Notes: generated by a model not told the origin, from the sequence alone. DNA of 64,000 nt from Pedobacter zeae (GCF_014196715.1 NZ_JACIEF010000001.1:1036872-1100871), one strand, 5' to 3'; positions 1 to 8,719 are shown, counted from the first letter of the stretch. Numbers and translations: made by a program.

Positions 1-95
1 AGAATTTTTTATGCAAGAGTGCAGATAACCATACGCGGAGTAGGTTACACAGAAATGTTGTAATTAAACGGGATGAAAGGTAATGTTAACCGGAT

Positions 96-962
96 TTATC
101 TTTCTTGGAAAGTAGATTTTGACTTAGCATTCCGGAAATCAGAAGGGGCGATTCCGATTTGTTTCTTAAAGAAATTACTGAAATAAGCGGCGTCTTCATA
201 TCCTAAATCATAAGCAATTTCTTTAGCAGATTTATCTGTATACATGAGCAGGCGTTTGGCTTCCAGGAGAAGTCTGTCTCGGATCACAGTCAGCGGAGAT
301 TTATCGTTGTATATCGCGAAATAATTTGCCAGTGTTTTAGGTGATTTATTCAATCGATCGGCGTAAAATTGTACAGTATGCTGTTTACGGTAATTGTTCT
401 CCACCAGTAAATTGAATTTCCGCAAGATATCGAGTTTGTCTTCAGTTAGGGATTCGTTGTTCAGGTATTGCTTTTTAGCTAACCGGGTTACAATTATGAT
501 GAGGCGTTTAAGCAGCATTTGCAGCATATCACGCTGTATGGTATCCTTATCATCAAACTCTTCTATAAATACCTGGAGCAAAAGGTTTAATTTTCTTTGT
601 TGCTTTTCATCTAAAGCAATGAACATGATCTCAGCAGAGCCATAGAACAAAAAACCGACGCAGCTTACTTCTTTATCGTGATCTACAATGCAATAAAAGT
701 TTCGGTTATATTGCCAGGCGATGACCTGTTCCGGGTGTTCAAAAGTAAAGGTCTGGTTCACCATTAATGGTAGGACGGTTTGAGAGGTGAGTGTGTATTG
801 GATACCATCTATTGTTACGATCTGGGCTGGTCCATCATTCCATGCAATAGTCAAAAATTTATCTTTGTGATCCCTTTTAAAAAATAAACGGTCGAAATCT
901 GGTTCGTGCAGGTTCAGGTGCAGTTCGCCGGTGGAAACCGGATCGATGTAGTGTAGCTTCAT
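96..962 (-). CDS. AraC-family transcriptional regulator
   Basis: A 288-residue protein ending in an AraC/XylS DNA-binding domain. The second helix-turn-helix is clear near residues 245-280, with the family pattern AKEIAYDLGYEDAAYFSNFF followed by a G-x-x-P-S-D-F-R ending. The N-terminal ~170 residues have no motif I recognise and presumably form the cupin-like sensing half. I chose the ATG at 962 (protein begins MKLHYIDPV); an upstream in-frame ATG at 1040 would add 26 residues of Cys/Pro/Tyr-rich sequence that does not look like part of the family. No operon partner is adjacent, so its target genes and effector are unknown. Family assignment is firm; function beyond transcriptional control is not. 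Confidence 0.85.
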   Translation of the reverse strand: MKLHYIDPVSTGELHLNLHEPDFDRLFFKRDHKDKFLTIAWNDGPAQIVTIDGIQYTLTSQTVLPLMVNQTFTFEHPEQVIAWQYNRNFYCIVDHDKEVSCVGFLFYGSAEIMFIALDEKQQRKLNLLLQVFIEEFDDKDTIQRDMLQMLLKRLIIIVTRLAKKQYLNNESLTEDKLDILRKFNLLVENNYRKQHTVQFYADRLNKSPKTLANYFAIYNDKSPLTVIRDRLLLEAKRLLMYTDKSAKEIAYDLGYEDAAYFSNFFKKQIGIAPSDFRNAKSKSTFQER

Positions 963-1442
963 GTCACATTTAGTTGAAAATTTACTGCAAATATAACAAT
1001 AGGGCAATGGTAGAACGAAAGGTCTGTGCATTCTGAACATTGAATAGGTATTTCACTTGACGCTTCTGGTGGTTTTAGGGATAAGCAATCCAATAACAGT
1101 TGAATTTGTAAGGAACCTTTACGATTACAACTTTAAAAACTTCTATTGCTTATGACGGTTTCGAGAGAAGAGTTGTTTGCGCTGAAACTGAAGAAATATT
1201 TCTTGACGCATGATAGGAAATTGCAAAATTTGAATATGAAGATTATGACGAATCTATTTTATGGCGTGAATAAAAATCGTCTGCAGAAGATACACTAGTC
1301 TTTTCCTAAATCTACTCAAAACGGCAATCACTCTAAAAATCGGTAACTTATTCAAACAAATTTACCAGGTGACCGGCTTACTGGATAAATTGACTTATAT
1401 AGCCAATATGGAGACGAAATTTAGTCGAAACTGGTGCTTTTT
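963..1442. other. Intergenic stretch with possible gene remnant
   Basis: About 480 bases between the AraC gene and the tRNA-Lys terminator. The only frame of note is a plus-strand ORF at 1152-1298 (48 residues, MTVSREELFALKLKKYF...), rich in Lys and Leu. The frame one base over stays open for another ~50 codons after its stop, which could mean a frameshifted remnant. I recognise no family in it. Confidence 0.3.
1152..1298 (+). CDS. Short hypothetical ORF, possibly decayed
   Basis: ATG-to-TAG frame of 48 codons with a basic, Leu/Lys-rich peptide. There is no convincing ribosome site, no recognisable domain, and it stands alone between the AraC gene and tRNA-Lys. Reading on in the +1 frame past position ~1285 gives further open sequence to ~1487, so it may be the front of a broken gene. 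Equally it may be chance. Confidence 0.15.
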   Translation: MTVSREELFALKLKKYFLTHDRKLQNLNMKIMTNLFYGVNKNRLQKIH

Positions 1443-1446
1443 TGAT

Positions 1447-1480
1447 GGCAAAAAACAAAAAAGGCGCAATTTCTTGCGCC
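1447..1480 (-). terminator. Terminator of tRNA-Lys
   Basis: Perfect 7-bp stem GGCGCAA/TTGCGCC (1463-1469 with 1474-1480) and a TTTC loop. On the minus strand it is followed by a T-rich run (A-rich at 1447-1462 on the plus strand). It lies just 3' of the tRNA. Confidence 0.8.
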
Positions 1481-1485
1481 TTTCG

Positions 1486-1558
1486 TGATCCCGCTGGGAT
1501 TCGAACCCAGGACCACTACATTAAAAGTGTAATGCTCTACCAGCTGAGCTACGGAATC
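1486..1558 (-). tRNA. tRNA-Lys (anticodon TTT)
   Basis: A 73-nt cloverleaf read on the minus strand. The acceptor arms GATTCCG and CGGGATC pair over 7 bp with one G-T wobble, the D arm contains GCTCAGCTGGTAGAGC, the anticodon loop is CTTTTAA (anticodon TTT), and the T arm is CTGGG-TTCGAAT-CCCAG. The discriminator base is A. CCA is not encoded, which is usual for this phylum. A terminator follows directly. Confidence 0.95.
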
Positions 1559-1731
1559 ATTCTCCTTTTGTTTAAGGAGGTGCAAATATAGGGATTTATC
1601 GTTTTGTTGCAAACATTTTTTTGAAAATATTTTGATGTTTTTTTGCTGCTCAGAACAGGCTATGTTAAGTGCTTGTTTTTAAGTGCAGTATGCATAAATT
1701 TATTTTTATGCTGCAACAATTCCTCAACTCG

Positions 1732-2430
1732 CTATTTACTTGTTTTAGGTATAAAATTTAAAAACGACTGGAATTGCGCCTTGTGTTTATTTTTATCCAG
1801 TTTAAAATAAAAGGCTCCACGGCGCGAACTCGATTTATCCTTGTCGCTCTGCTTGATCAATAGTCCGCTGGCGGTAATTTTACGTATAAAGTTCCGGTTA
1901 TCTATCGGCGAATCGTAAACCTGTTCGTATAAATTCTGTAATTGCGGTATAGTAAACCGTTTTGGTAAAAGTTCAAATAAAATAGGATGGAGGGCTGCCT
2001 GGTAGCGGATTTTATCCATAGCGGCATTAACCATCGCATTATGGTCGAAAATTAATTCCGGAACTTCTTTTAATTTAAACCATTCGGCATGGAACTGATC
2101 ATTGATCTGTTTACTGTATTTACGGATATCGATCAGTGCAAAGTAAACCACCGATACGGTACGTTCAATGGGGTCACGGTCGGGTGCACCATAGGCATGG
2201 AGCTGTTCCAGGTAAACATCGTGTAATCCGGTCAATTCCAATAAAATCCTTTTGGCTGCGCCATCAAGATCTTCATTTTCACCAATAAAACCGCCCATTA
2301 AACTCCAATTATCTTTAAGGGGTTCTATCGCTCTTTTTATGACCAAAAGTTTTAATTGATCGCCGTCGTAGCCAAAAATAATGCAGTCTACTGCAACAAG
2401 AACAGGTTTTTGATTTAAATATTTTCCCAT
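1732..2430 (-). CDS. NrtR/AraR-type transcriptional regulator with degenerate Nudix domain
   Basis: 232 residues: an N-terminal Nudix fold (about 8-140) followed by a winged-helix region (about 150-225), the architecture of the NrtR family. The Nudix box is broken. Where the enzyme signature needs R-E-U-x-E-E, this protein has R61-I-L-L-E65-L, so two of the metal-binding glutamates are gone and hydrolysis is unlikely. In Bacteroidetes, relatives of this layout are sugar-responsive regulators (AraR of Bacteroides binds L-arabinose). The gene starts one base after the stop of the HAD phosphatase gene, so the two form one unit, and a lipoprotein aldose epimerase is divergent next door. A sugar or sugar-phosphate effector is therefore likely; its identity is open. 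Confidence 0.8.
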   Translation of the reverse strand: MGKYLNQKPVLVAVDCIIFGYDGDQLKLLVIKRAIEPLKDNWSLMGGFIGENEDLDGAAKRILLELTGLHDVYLEQLHAYGAPDRDPIERTVSVVYFALIDIRKYSKQINDQFHAEWFKLKEVPELIFDHNAMVNAAMDKIRYQAALHPILFELLPKRFTIPQLQNLYEQVYDSPIDNRNFIRKITASGLLIKQSDKDKSSSRRGAFYFKLDKNKHKAQFQSFLNFIPKTSK

Positions 2431-2431
2431 G

Positions 2432-3103
2432 TTAAAATAGCGTATTTAATTTAGCATCGTTATAATCTGCAATATAACCCAGAATATTCGGATAATTTTC
2501 AAATTCTTCGGTTGTATGTGTTGTGGTTAATACCATGCAGCGCATACCTGCATGTAGAGCCGACTCCACACCTTTGGGTGCATCTTCAAAAACCAGGCAA
2601 TCGGCCGGTGTAATGCCCAGTGCTTCAGCAGCCTTTAAAAAGGTTTCGGGATCGGGTTTGCTTGTATGCACATCATCGGCACTAACAATGGCGCTCAGGT
2701 AATGCCTAATATTTAATCCATCTACCACGAAATCGATATTGAAAGGAATAGCCGCCGAGCCAATGGCCATGGGGATCTGCGCAGCCTTTGCACGCTCCAA
2801 AAAGTTATCTAACCCGTCTATTAAAGCTAAATGAGGTAAATAACCCGCCTGATAGCGCTTTTCTTTATCTGCCGAAAGGCGTTCTATTTCGGCAGGGCTA
2901 AACCTGTCTTTGCCAAAAACACGCTCAAGCACTTCGTGGTTTTTGCCGTACATTTCTTTTTTTACACTTGCATAATCCAGTGCGGTGCCTAAATCTTCGG
3001 TCATAATGCTGTACCAGGCCAATGTATGGTATTCCATATCATTAATCATGGTTCCGTTTAAATCAAAAAGAAAAGCTTTAGGCCTGAAATTTAAATTATG
3101 CAT
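2432..3103 (-). CDS. HAD-superfamily phosphatase, beta-phosphoglucomutase-like
   Basis: A 223-residue HAD protein of the beta-phosphoglucomutase/phosphatase subgroup. Motif I is F-D14-L-N16-G-T, motif III is the Lys in TSKPDPETF, and motif IV is the acidic pair in VFEDAPKGVESA; a helical cap lies between residues ~18 and ~85. The second Asp of the canonical DxD is Asn (N16). That residue is the general acid/base in phosphatases and mutases, so catalysis may be altered or the enzyme specialised. It sits first in a two-gene unit with the Nudix-type regulator. The natural substrate is probably a sugar phosphate, by neighbourhood and family. Confidence 0.8.
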   Translation of the reverse strand: MHNLNFRPKAFLFDLNGTMINDMEYHTLAWYSIMTEDLGTALDYASVKKEMYGKNHEVLERVFGKDRFSPAEIERLSADKEKRYQAGYLPHLALIDGLDNFLERAKAAQIPMAIGSAAIPFNIDFVVDGLNIRHYLSAIVSADDVHTSKPDPETFLKAAEALGITPADCLVFEDAPKGVESALHAGMRCMVLTTTHTTEEFENYPNILGYIADYNDAKLNTLF

Positions 3104-3232
3104 ATACTTGCTAAATTATGTGATTTTTTTTGATGTAGGGAATGATGATCAATATTAACAGAAATAATATATAATCGTTGGCCCGACGTTAATATTTTTT
3201 CATACATTAGCCTTAACCAAAAATAAATCTAT

Positions 3233-3295
3233 ATGAAAGCATCAGGAGGTTACCAGGTAAAAAACCACTATTGCTTCATCAACTTAAAACAATAA
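3233..3295 (+). CDS. Possible 20-residue leader peptide upstream of aldose epimerase
   Basis: ATG-to-TAA frame of 21 codons (MKASGGYQVKNHYC...) ending 6 bases before the epimerase start. It could be a leader or uORF. Nothing but position supports it. Confidence 0.15.
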   Translation: MKASGGYQVKNHYCFINLKQ

Positions 3296-3301
3296 TAACT
3301 G

Positions 3302-4453
3302 ATGAAAAAAACATTTCTTAAAGCGTTACCCTTAGCTACTTTGTGTTTAGCCCTTACTTTTAGCGCATGCAATTCTAATAAGGATAAAGGCACAGCAAGC
3401 AGCACACAGCAAGATTCATTAAAATACAGTACAACCATTGATGGTAAAGCGGTTAAACTTTACACGCTAAAAAATAAACAAGGTGCTTCGGTATCGATTA
3501 CCAATTATGGTGGCAGGGTAGTTTCGCTCCTGGTTCCGGATAAAAACAATAAATTAACCGATGTGGTTTTAGGATATGACAGTATAGGCACTTACCGTAA
3601 AAAAGGAGAACCATTTTTTGGGGCCTTAATTGGCCGGTACGGAAACCGCATTGGCAAGGGAAAATTTACGTTAGAGGGCAAAGAATATCAGTTACAGCTT
3701 AACGATGGTGTAAATACCCTGCACGGCGGTACCGATGGTTTTTATGGCAAAGTATGGGATGCTAAACAACTGGATAGTACCAAGCTTGAGTTAACCTATG
3801 TATCGAAAGATGGCGAAGCCGGTTATCCGGGTAAACTGGATGTGAAGGTAACTTATACATTAACAGAGGATAATGGGCTGCAAATTGATTACCAGGCAAC
3901 TACAGATAAAACAACCATTGTAAACCTAACCAACCATGCTTACTTTAACCTAAATGGGGAAGGCGACAGCACGATTTTAGATCACGAACTAACCGTTGAT
4001 GCGAATGCTTACACGCCGGTAGATTCGACCTTAATCCCAACCGGAAAATTACAACCCGTTGCTGGTACTGCTTTCGACTTTAATAAAGCCAAACTTATTG
4101 GCAAACAAATTGGCGATGCCGACGAGCAATTGAAATTTGGTAAAGGTTACGACCACAATTTTGCCTTAACACACCACGATGGTAAAACGCCTGTGGCGGT
4201 GGTAAAGAGCCCTAAAACCGGTATTATATTATCCATCATTACCACCGAACCAGGCTTGCAGTTTTACAGTGGAAACTTCTTAACAGGAGCTGATAAAGAC
4301 GGTAAAGGCGGTAAATCTTACCCGCACCGTTCTGCTTTCTGTTTAGAAACACAACATTTTCCCGATGCACCAAACCACCCGAATTTCGCTTCTACGGTAC
4401 TCAAACCAGGCGAAACGTATAAAACAAGCACAACCTACAAATTTTCGAAGTAA
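3302..4453 (+). CDS. galM: Aldose 1-epimerase, lipoprotein form
   Basis: Interconverts alpha and beta anomers of aldoses. The 383-residue protein begins with a lipoprotein signal (MKKTFLK...LTFSAC, lipobox Cys at about residue 23) and a Ser/Thr/Lys linker, so it should be anchored in the periplasm or at the outer membrane. The epimerase fold follows: GRYGNRI, the His of NLTNHAYFNL, and the catalytic Glu in CLETQHFPDAPNHP near the C-terminus. Bacteroidota commonly carry this exported form for sugars entering through SusCD porins. A second, cytoplasmic copy is at 58024-59073. A strong terminator follows at 4519-4550, so it looks monocistronic. Confidence 0.93.
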   Translation: MKKTFLKALPLATLCLALTFSACNSNKDKGTASSTQQDSLKYSTTIDGKAVKLYTLKNKQGASVSITNYGGRVVSLLVPDKNNKLTDVVLGYDSIGTYRKKGEPFFGALIGRYGNRIGKGKFTLEGKEYQLQLNDGVNTLHGGTDGFYGKVWDAKQLDSTKLELTYVSKDGEAGYPGKLDVKVTYTLTEDNGLQIDYQATTDKTTIVNLTNHAYFNLNGEGDSTILDHELTVDANAYTPVDSTLIPTGKLQPVAGTAFDFNKAKLIGKQIGDADEQLKFGKGYDHNFALTHHDGKTPVAVVKSPKTGIILSIITTEPGLQFYSGNFLTGADKDGKGGKSYPHRSAFCLETQHFPDAPNHPNFASTVLKPGETYKTSTTYKFSK

Positions 4454-4518
4454 GGTTAATTTGTTAAAAGGTTAACTGGTTAATTGTTTAAATTGATTAA
4501 CTGTAAATGAAAGATATA

Positions 4519-4550
4519 CCTCTCAGGTTCATAACCTGAGAGGTTTTTTT
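4519..4550 (+). terminator. Terminator of the lipoprotein epimerase gene
   Basis: Perfect 11-bp stem CCTCTCAGGTT/AACCTGAGAGG with a 3-base loop, followed by seven T residues. Confidence 0.9.
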
Positions 4551-4597
4551 ATCATAACAGACTTCCGGATAAACTTAGATTTACGATACAGCCAGTT

Positions 4598-5767
4598 TTA
4601 TACTGTTAATAACCGCTCTGGGAATTGAGAAATGTTTTCAATCGTGAGCTGTTGCATAATCTGGTACAGATGGGTTTTAAACATATTAATGGTATGCACT
4701 CCGCCTTCATCGCCCAATGCTCCAACGCCATACATAAACGGACGACCCATGAAGTTGAATTCAGATCCTACCGCATGTGCCCTTGCCAGGTCAACACCCG
4801 AGCGGATTCCTCCATCCAACATGATCTTGAGTTTTGATTTGTAAGCTTCGTTTCCGGCGAGTTTGATTAAAGAATTGATCGATGATTCACCTGCGTCGAT
4901 TTGTCGTCCGCCATGATTCGAAACAATAACCCCGTCAACACCGATCTGTATGGCTGCCTGCATATCTTCATCGGTGGCTATTCCTTTTAATACCAATGGG
5001 CCTTTCCAGATTTCGCGGATGGCTGAAACCTTTTCGATATCAACTTTCCCTGTAAATGTCCGGTTCATAAACTGCCCCAACTGCGACATGTCCATACCTT
5101 TTTCCATATAGGGCTTTAAGGTGGCAAATGACGGGATACCATGCTGGAGTGTTTTAATCCCCCATAACGGCCTTGCGAATGCTTGTAAAATATTGCTTAC
5201 CGACATTTTAGGCGGTATAGAAAGGCCGCTTTTAATTTCCTTATACCTTAAACCGAAGGCGGGAACATCTACCAATACCACCAATACCGGGCACTCAACG
5301 GCTTTTAAACGGGATAAAATATCATCCCTTAGTTTGTTTTCGGTAGGGTGATAAAGCTGAAACCAGGCTTTTCCTTCCGAAACTTCTGCAATGCGTTCGA
5401 TACTGCTGGTTGATACTGTACTGAGCGTATAGGGAATATCATGTTTAGCTGCAGCTTTGGCCAGAATTTCGGGTGCGTTTGGCCACATTAAACCTTGTAA
5501 ACCAATAGGGGAAATGCCAAAAGGCGCACTATATTTACGGCCAAAAAGCTCAACCGACATGTCAATAGCTCCACCAACACGTAAATAGTTAGGCTTGAGG
5601 TATATGTTATCAAAGTCGGTTTCGTTGCGAAGCAGGTTTAGCCCTTCGTTGCAGCCACCTTCTAAATAATCGAATGCAAATTTTGGTATTCTTCTTTTAG
5701 CTTTACGTCTAAGGTCAGCTACCGAAGGGTATTGAGGGTGATAAGGAAAGGTAATTTTTTTACTCAT
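4598..5767 (-). CDS. lldD: FMN-dependent alpha-hydroxy-acid dehydrogenase (L-lactate dehydrogenase type)
   Basis: A 389-residue TIM-barrel flavoprotein of the LldD/glycolate oxidase family, oxidising an L-2-hydroxy acid to the keto acid. Visible signatures are the active-site block SNHGGRQID near residue 288 (catalytic His and substrate Arg), the FMN-phosphate region LDGGIRSGVDLARAHAVG, and PIGLQGLMWP early in the barrel. It lies downstream of, and on the same strand as, the deoxysugar genes, 145 bases after the lactonase gene. Since L-fucose or L-rhamnose breakdown by the diketo route yields L-lactate, an L-lactate-oxidising role fits well. The choice between lactate dehydrogenase and another hydroxy-acid oxidase is inferred from context. 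Confidence 0.85.
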   Translation of the reverse strand: MSKKITFPYHPQYPSVADLRRKAKRRIPKFAFDYLEGGCNEGLNLLRNETDFDNIYLKPNYLRVGGAIDMSVELFGRKYSAPFGISPIGLQGLMWPNAPEILAKAAAKHDIPYTLSTVSTSSIERIAEVSEGKAWFQLYHPTENKLRDDILSRLKAVECPVLVVLVDVPAFGLRYKEIKSGLSIPPKMSVSNILQAFARPLWGIKTLQHGIPSFATLKPYMEKGMDMSQLGQFMNRTFTGKVDIEKVSAIREIWKGPLVLKGIATDEDMQAAIQIGVDGVIVSNHGGRQIDAGESSINSLIKLAGNEAYKSKLKIMLDGGIRSGVDLARAHAVGSEFNFMGRPFMYGVGALGDEGGVHTINMFKTHLYQIMQQLTIENISQFPERLLTV

Positions 5768-5912
5768 TATTTAATTTATTGTCATAGCCACAGGCATTAA
5801 AAATTAAAAACTAACACAATATCTTGTAATTTCCGTACTGCACTGTCGGCTACGCTGGGTTTATACCGGTTTGGGCACCGACCAACAGCACCAAACCTAT
5901 CAAAAAAGCTTT

Positions 5913-6734
5913 TTATAGCTTATAGAAAGCTTTAGCGTTATCAGAAAAAATCAATTTCCTTTCGTCAGCGGTAAAGCGTTCTGCATATTTATTTACGAGG
6001 TTAAACCAATCCTGATAAGGTCTGCTGATCAGCATTACCGGCCAGTCGCTGCCGTACATAATTCTTGCTGTACCAAAATGTTTAAACATGACATCAAAGC
6101 AGTTAAAAAGTTCTTTTTCAGTCCAGTTTTTCCAATCTGCCTCAGCCAATAAACCCGATACTTTGCAGCTCACATTTGGATTGGAAGCCAATGTTTTAAT
6201 GTTGGCTGCCCATGCAGTCAAATCCTGGCTTTTTACATCCGGTTTGCCACCATGATCCAATACCAATGGTTGATCGGGAATTTGATCAACCATTTCTATA
6301 ATTGCTTTTAACTGATTGTGGTAACACAACAGATCGTAAGTATAATGGTATTTTTTTAGCTGTTTAACACCTGCAATAAAAGCCGGATTGAGGATAAAAT
6401 CACGGTTTTCGGCCTGTAGTACATGTCGCCAGCCTTTAATGGTTTTATGGTTATGCCAGTAGTTTAAACGTTCGTCCAGATCGGGATTAAGCAAATCTAC
6501 CCATCCCACAATACCTTTTATAATTTCGTTTTGCCCCGCGAGCCCTAACAGAAAATGATTTTCTTCTTCTGATTGATTCGCCTGTACCGCAACACAACCG
6601 GTAATCTGAAGATCCTTATAAACGCTCACCAGGTTCGTGGGAGAAAAATCTTTCCGGATCGCCATCATGTCTTCACTGATCCAGTTATCTCTAACCGGGT
6701 CGAAATTCCAAAAATGTACGTGTGTATCAATCAT
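5913..6734 (-). CDS. Amidohydrolase-family lactonase (L-fuconolactonase-like)
   Basis: 273 residues of the COG3618 (amidohydrolase 2) TIM-barrel family, which opens sugar-acid lactones such as L-fucono-1,5-lactone. It begins MIDTHVHFWNF, giving the HxH metal motif on strand 1. Later ligands are LDHGGKPDV and the Asp of MYGSDWPVM at strand 8. It follows the mutarotase by 11 bases and shares its strand. In the non-phosphorylating pathway it would hydrolyse the lactone made by a sugar dehydrogenase that is not in this window. Substrate (fuconolactone or rhamnonolactone) is inferred. Confidence 0.82.
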   Translation of the reverse strand: MIDTHVHFWNFDPVRDNWISEDMMAIRKDFSPTNLVSVYKDLQITGCVAVQANQSEEENHFLLGLAGQNEIIKGIVGWVDLLNPDLDERLNYWHNHKTIKGWRHVLQAENRDFILNPAFIAGVKQLKKYHYTYDLLCYHNQLKAIIEMVDQIPDQPLVLDHGGKPDVKSQDLTAWAANIKTLASNPNVSCKVSGLLAEADWKNWTEKELFNCFDVMFKHFGTARIMYGSDWPVMLISRPYQDWFNLVNKYAERFTADERKLIFSDNAKAFYKL

Positions 6735-6745
6735 AAAAAAAAGGA

Positions 6746-7075
6746 TTAAAGTTTAAAAATCTGGTCCATCAGGATCCATTTTTCCCCTGGTTTTGCACCT
6801 GGCAATGCCTGTTGGAATTTCCACATTAAAGTTTCCCATTCCTGTACTTTCGGGTTGGCCAAATCTGCTTTTGCCTTTTCATCGAAAGAGAAGCTTTCGT
6901 TAACCTCCATGATCATAAATAAGCGGTTATCAAGCAGATAAATCTCCATATTTTCGATGCCCGAAGAAATTATGCTTTCTTTAATCTCCGGCCACACCGA
7001 CCGATGGTAATGCTTATATTCTTCTATCAGCTTTTTATCATCTACAAGATCTAAGGCTAAGCAGTATCTTTTCAT
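6746..7075 (-). CDS. L-rhamnose/L-fucose mutarotase family protein
   Basis: A 109-residue ferredoxin-fold protein of the RhaM/YiiL (COG3254) family, which speeds anomer interconversion of 6-deoxysugars. Family features are the early YCLALDL strand, the YHRSVWPEI stretch (His and Trp of the active site) and NPKVQEWE. I start at the ATG at 7075 (MKRYCLALDL); the upstream in-frame ATG at 7150 lies inside the preceding hydrolase gene and adds a sequence foreign to the family. Stop of the upstream hydrolase and this start are one base apart, so translation is probably coupled. The deoxysugar (fucose or rhamnose) cannot be decided from sequence alone. Confidence 0.88.
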   Translation of the reverse strand: MKRYCLALDLVDDKKLIEEYKHYHRSVWPEIKESIISSGIENMEIYLLDNRLFMIMEVNESFSFDEKAKADLANPKVQEWETLMWKFQQALPGAKPGEKWILMDQIFKL

Positions 7076-7076
7076 G

Positions 7077-7931
7077 TTACTTTTCGCTGTAAGCTTTAAC
7101 GGTTTGTTTACTCGAGCCCAGGCCATCAATTCCCAGTTCAACCACATCACCGGCTTTTAAATACCATGGTTCCGGTTTCTGGCCTAAACCTACTCCGGCA
7201 GGTGTTCCGGTGGTAATCACATCACCTGGTAAAAGGGTCATAAACTGGCTGATGTATGAAATCATAAAAGGAACATTAAAAATCAGGTTCGAAGTATTTC
7301 CATCCTGTAAAGTTTTCCCGTTTACGGTTAGCCAAAGGCGGAGGTTGTGTACATCGGCAATTTCATCCTGTGTAGCAATAAAAGGCCCGATTGGCGCAAA
7401 AGTATCGCAGCTTTTTCCTTTTACCCATTGGCCGTTTCTTTCGATCTGAAACTCACGTTCGCTGTAATCATTATGCAATACATAACCTGCAATGTGTTCT
7501 AAAGCATTTTCTTCTGAAACATAACTCGCTTTTTTACCCACAACAATGGCTAATTCTACTTCCCAATCGGTTTTTTTGCTGTTTTTTGGGATAATGAGGT
7601 CGTCATTCGGACCAACTATTGCAGATGTAGCCTTGAAGAATAAAATCGGTTCTGAGGGAATTGGGGCATTGGTTTCTGCCGCATGGTCTTTGTAATTTAA
7701 ACCCACGCAGATAATTTTGGAAGGACGTGCCAATGCAGGACCAAGGCGTACACCTTTATCAACCCGTGGCAGATCAGCCGATTCGATATCTTTTTTAAGT
7801 TTCTCCAAGCCATCACCACCAAAAAAATCTTCATTATAATCTTTCACAAATGCCGAAACATCATAATAATTATCGTTTATAATTAACCCCGGTTTTTCAG
7901 CCCCAGCTTCGCCAAATCGTATTAATTTCAT
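7077..7931 (-). CDS. Fumarylacetoacetate hydrolase family protein (2,4-diketo-3-deoxy-sugar-acid hydrolase-like)
   Basis: 284 residues with the FAH C-terminal domain: IICVGLNYKDHAAET, the metal-binding acidic residues in DWEVELAIVVGK, then GKSCDTFAPIGPF and TGTPAGVGLG. Enzymes of this group cut C-C bonds in beta-diketo acids. In the L-fucose or L-rhamnose diketo pathways the FAH member splits the 2,4-diketo-3-deoxy acid to pyruvate and L-lactate, which matches the flanking dehydrogenase and lactate oxidase genes. It lies between the SDR and mutarotase genes with gaps of 23 and 1 bases. Other FAH substrates (for example ureidoglycolate) are possible but fit the context less well. Confidence 0.85.
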   Translation of the reverse strand: MKLIRFGEAGAEKPGLIINDNYYDVSAFVKDYNEDFFGGDGLEKLKKDIESADLPRVDKGVRLGPALARPSKIICVGLNYKDHAAETNAPIPSEPILFFKATSAIVGPNDDLIIPKNSKKTDWEVELAIVVGKKASYVSEENALEHIAGYVLHNDYSEREFQIERNGQWVKGKSCDTFAPIGPFIATQDEIADVHNLRLWLTVNGKTLQDGNTSNLIFNVPFMISYISQFMTLLPGDVITTGTPAGVGLGQKPEPWYLKAGDVVELGIDGLGSSKQTVKAYSEK

Positions 7932-7954
7932 TCTGTTATATTTAAAAATTTGTA

Positions 7955-8719
7955 TTAATTGTTCAAGGTAGTAAATCCGCCATCAATAGGGTAATCGCAA
8001 CCGGTAATAAAAGAAGCTTCATCGCTGCACAGGTATAAAGCCAGCGCACCTACCTCTTCGGGCTTTGCCATTCTGCCTATAGGCTGTGTTTTAGAAAGCT
8101 TTTCGAACATTTCAGCGATATTATCCGGATAGTTTTTCTGTAAAAAACCATCAACAAAAGGCGTATGCACCCTTGCCGGAGAGATAGAATTACAACGGAT
8201 GTTTTCGCCAATATAATCTTTGGCCACACTCATGGTAATGGCTTTTACTGCTCCTTTTGCAGCACTGTACACGAAACGGTCGGGTAGGCCGACCAACGCA
8301 GCAATTGATGCCATATTGATAATTACACCGCCGCCGGCCAAACGTAACTTTGGAATAGCTGCATGCAGACAATTGTAAACGCCTTTAACATTTACATTCA
8401 TTACACGGTCAAAATCGGCTTCAGGAGTAGTATCAGCCTTTCCGATGTGCGCAATACCTGCATTATTGATCAGAATATTGATCGGTCCAACCTGGTTAAA
8501 AATATCGTGAACAGCCTGATGATTGGAAACATCGCAGCCATAGCTGAATGCTGTACCGCCATTTTCCTTAATTTCATTAATGGTATCCTGTGCCTGCTCC
8601 GTATTCAGTTCAATAATGTGAACTTCAGCACCCTGTTTTGCTAAAATGGTTGCAATAGCTTTTCCAATACCACTTCCTCCGCCGGTAACTACTGCTTTTT
8701 TATTTTTTAATGAAAACAT
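7955..8719 (-). CDS. SDR-family oxidoreductase (2-keto-3-deoxy-sugar-acid dehydrogenase-like)
   Basis: A classical 254-residue short-chain dehydrogenase. Visible parts are the cofactor loop TGGGSGIG (12-19), NNAG (85-88), the catalytic Ser138 in NMAS, Tyr151 and Lys155 in YSAAK, and the C-terminal YPIDGGF. An acidic residue after strand 2 (IIELN, residues 35-39) favours NAD over NADP. Heading the FAH/mutarotase/lactonase set, it would oxidise the C4 hydroxyl of 2-keto-3-deoxy-L-fuconate or the rhamnonate equivalent. First structural gene downstream of the IclR regulator, with a 218-base gap that could hold a promoter. Confidence 0.85.
   Translation of the reverse strand: MFSLKNKKAVVTGGGSGIGKAIATILAKQGAEVHIIELNTEQAQDTINEIKENGGTAFSYGCDVSNHQAVHDIFNQVGPINILINNAGIAHIGKADTTPEADFDRVMNVNVKGVYNCLHAAIPKLRLAGGGVIINMASIAALVGLPDRFVYSAAKGAVKAITMSVAKDYIGENIRCNSISPARVHTPFVDGFLQKNYPDNIAEMFEKLSKTQPIGRMAKPEEVGALALYLCSDEASFITGCDYPIDGGFTTLNN

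Noticed and set aside
1421..1612. 63-residue open frame (minus) with SVAQLVEHYTFNV-like sequence
   Set aside because: It is a read-through of the tRNA-Lys gene and its terminator; this is a well-known false protein pattern.
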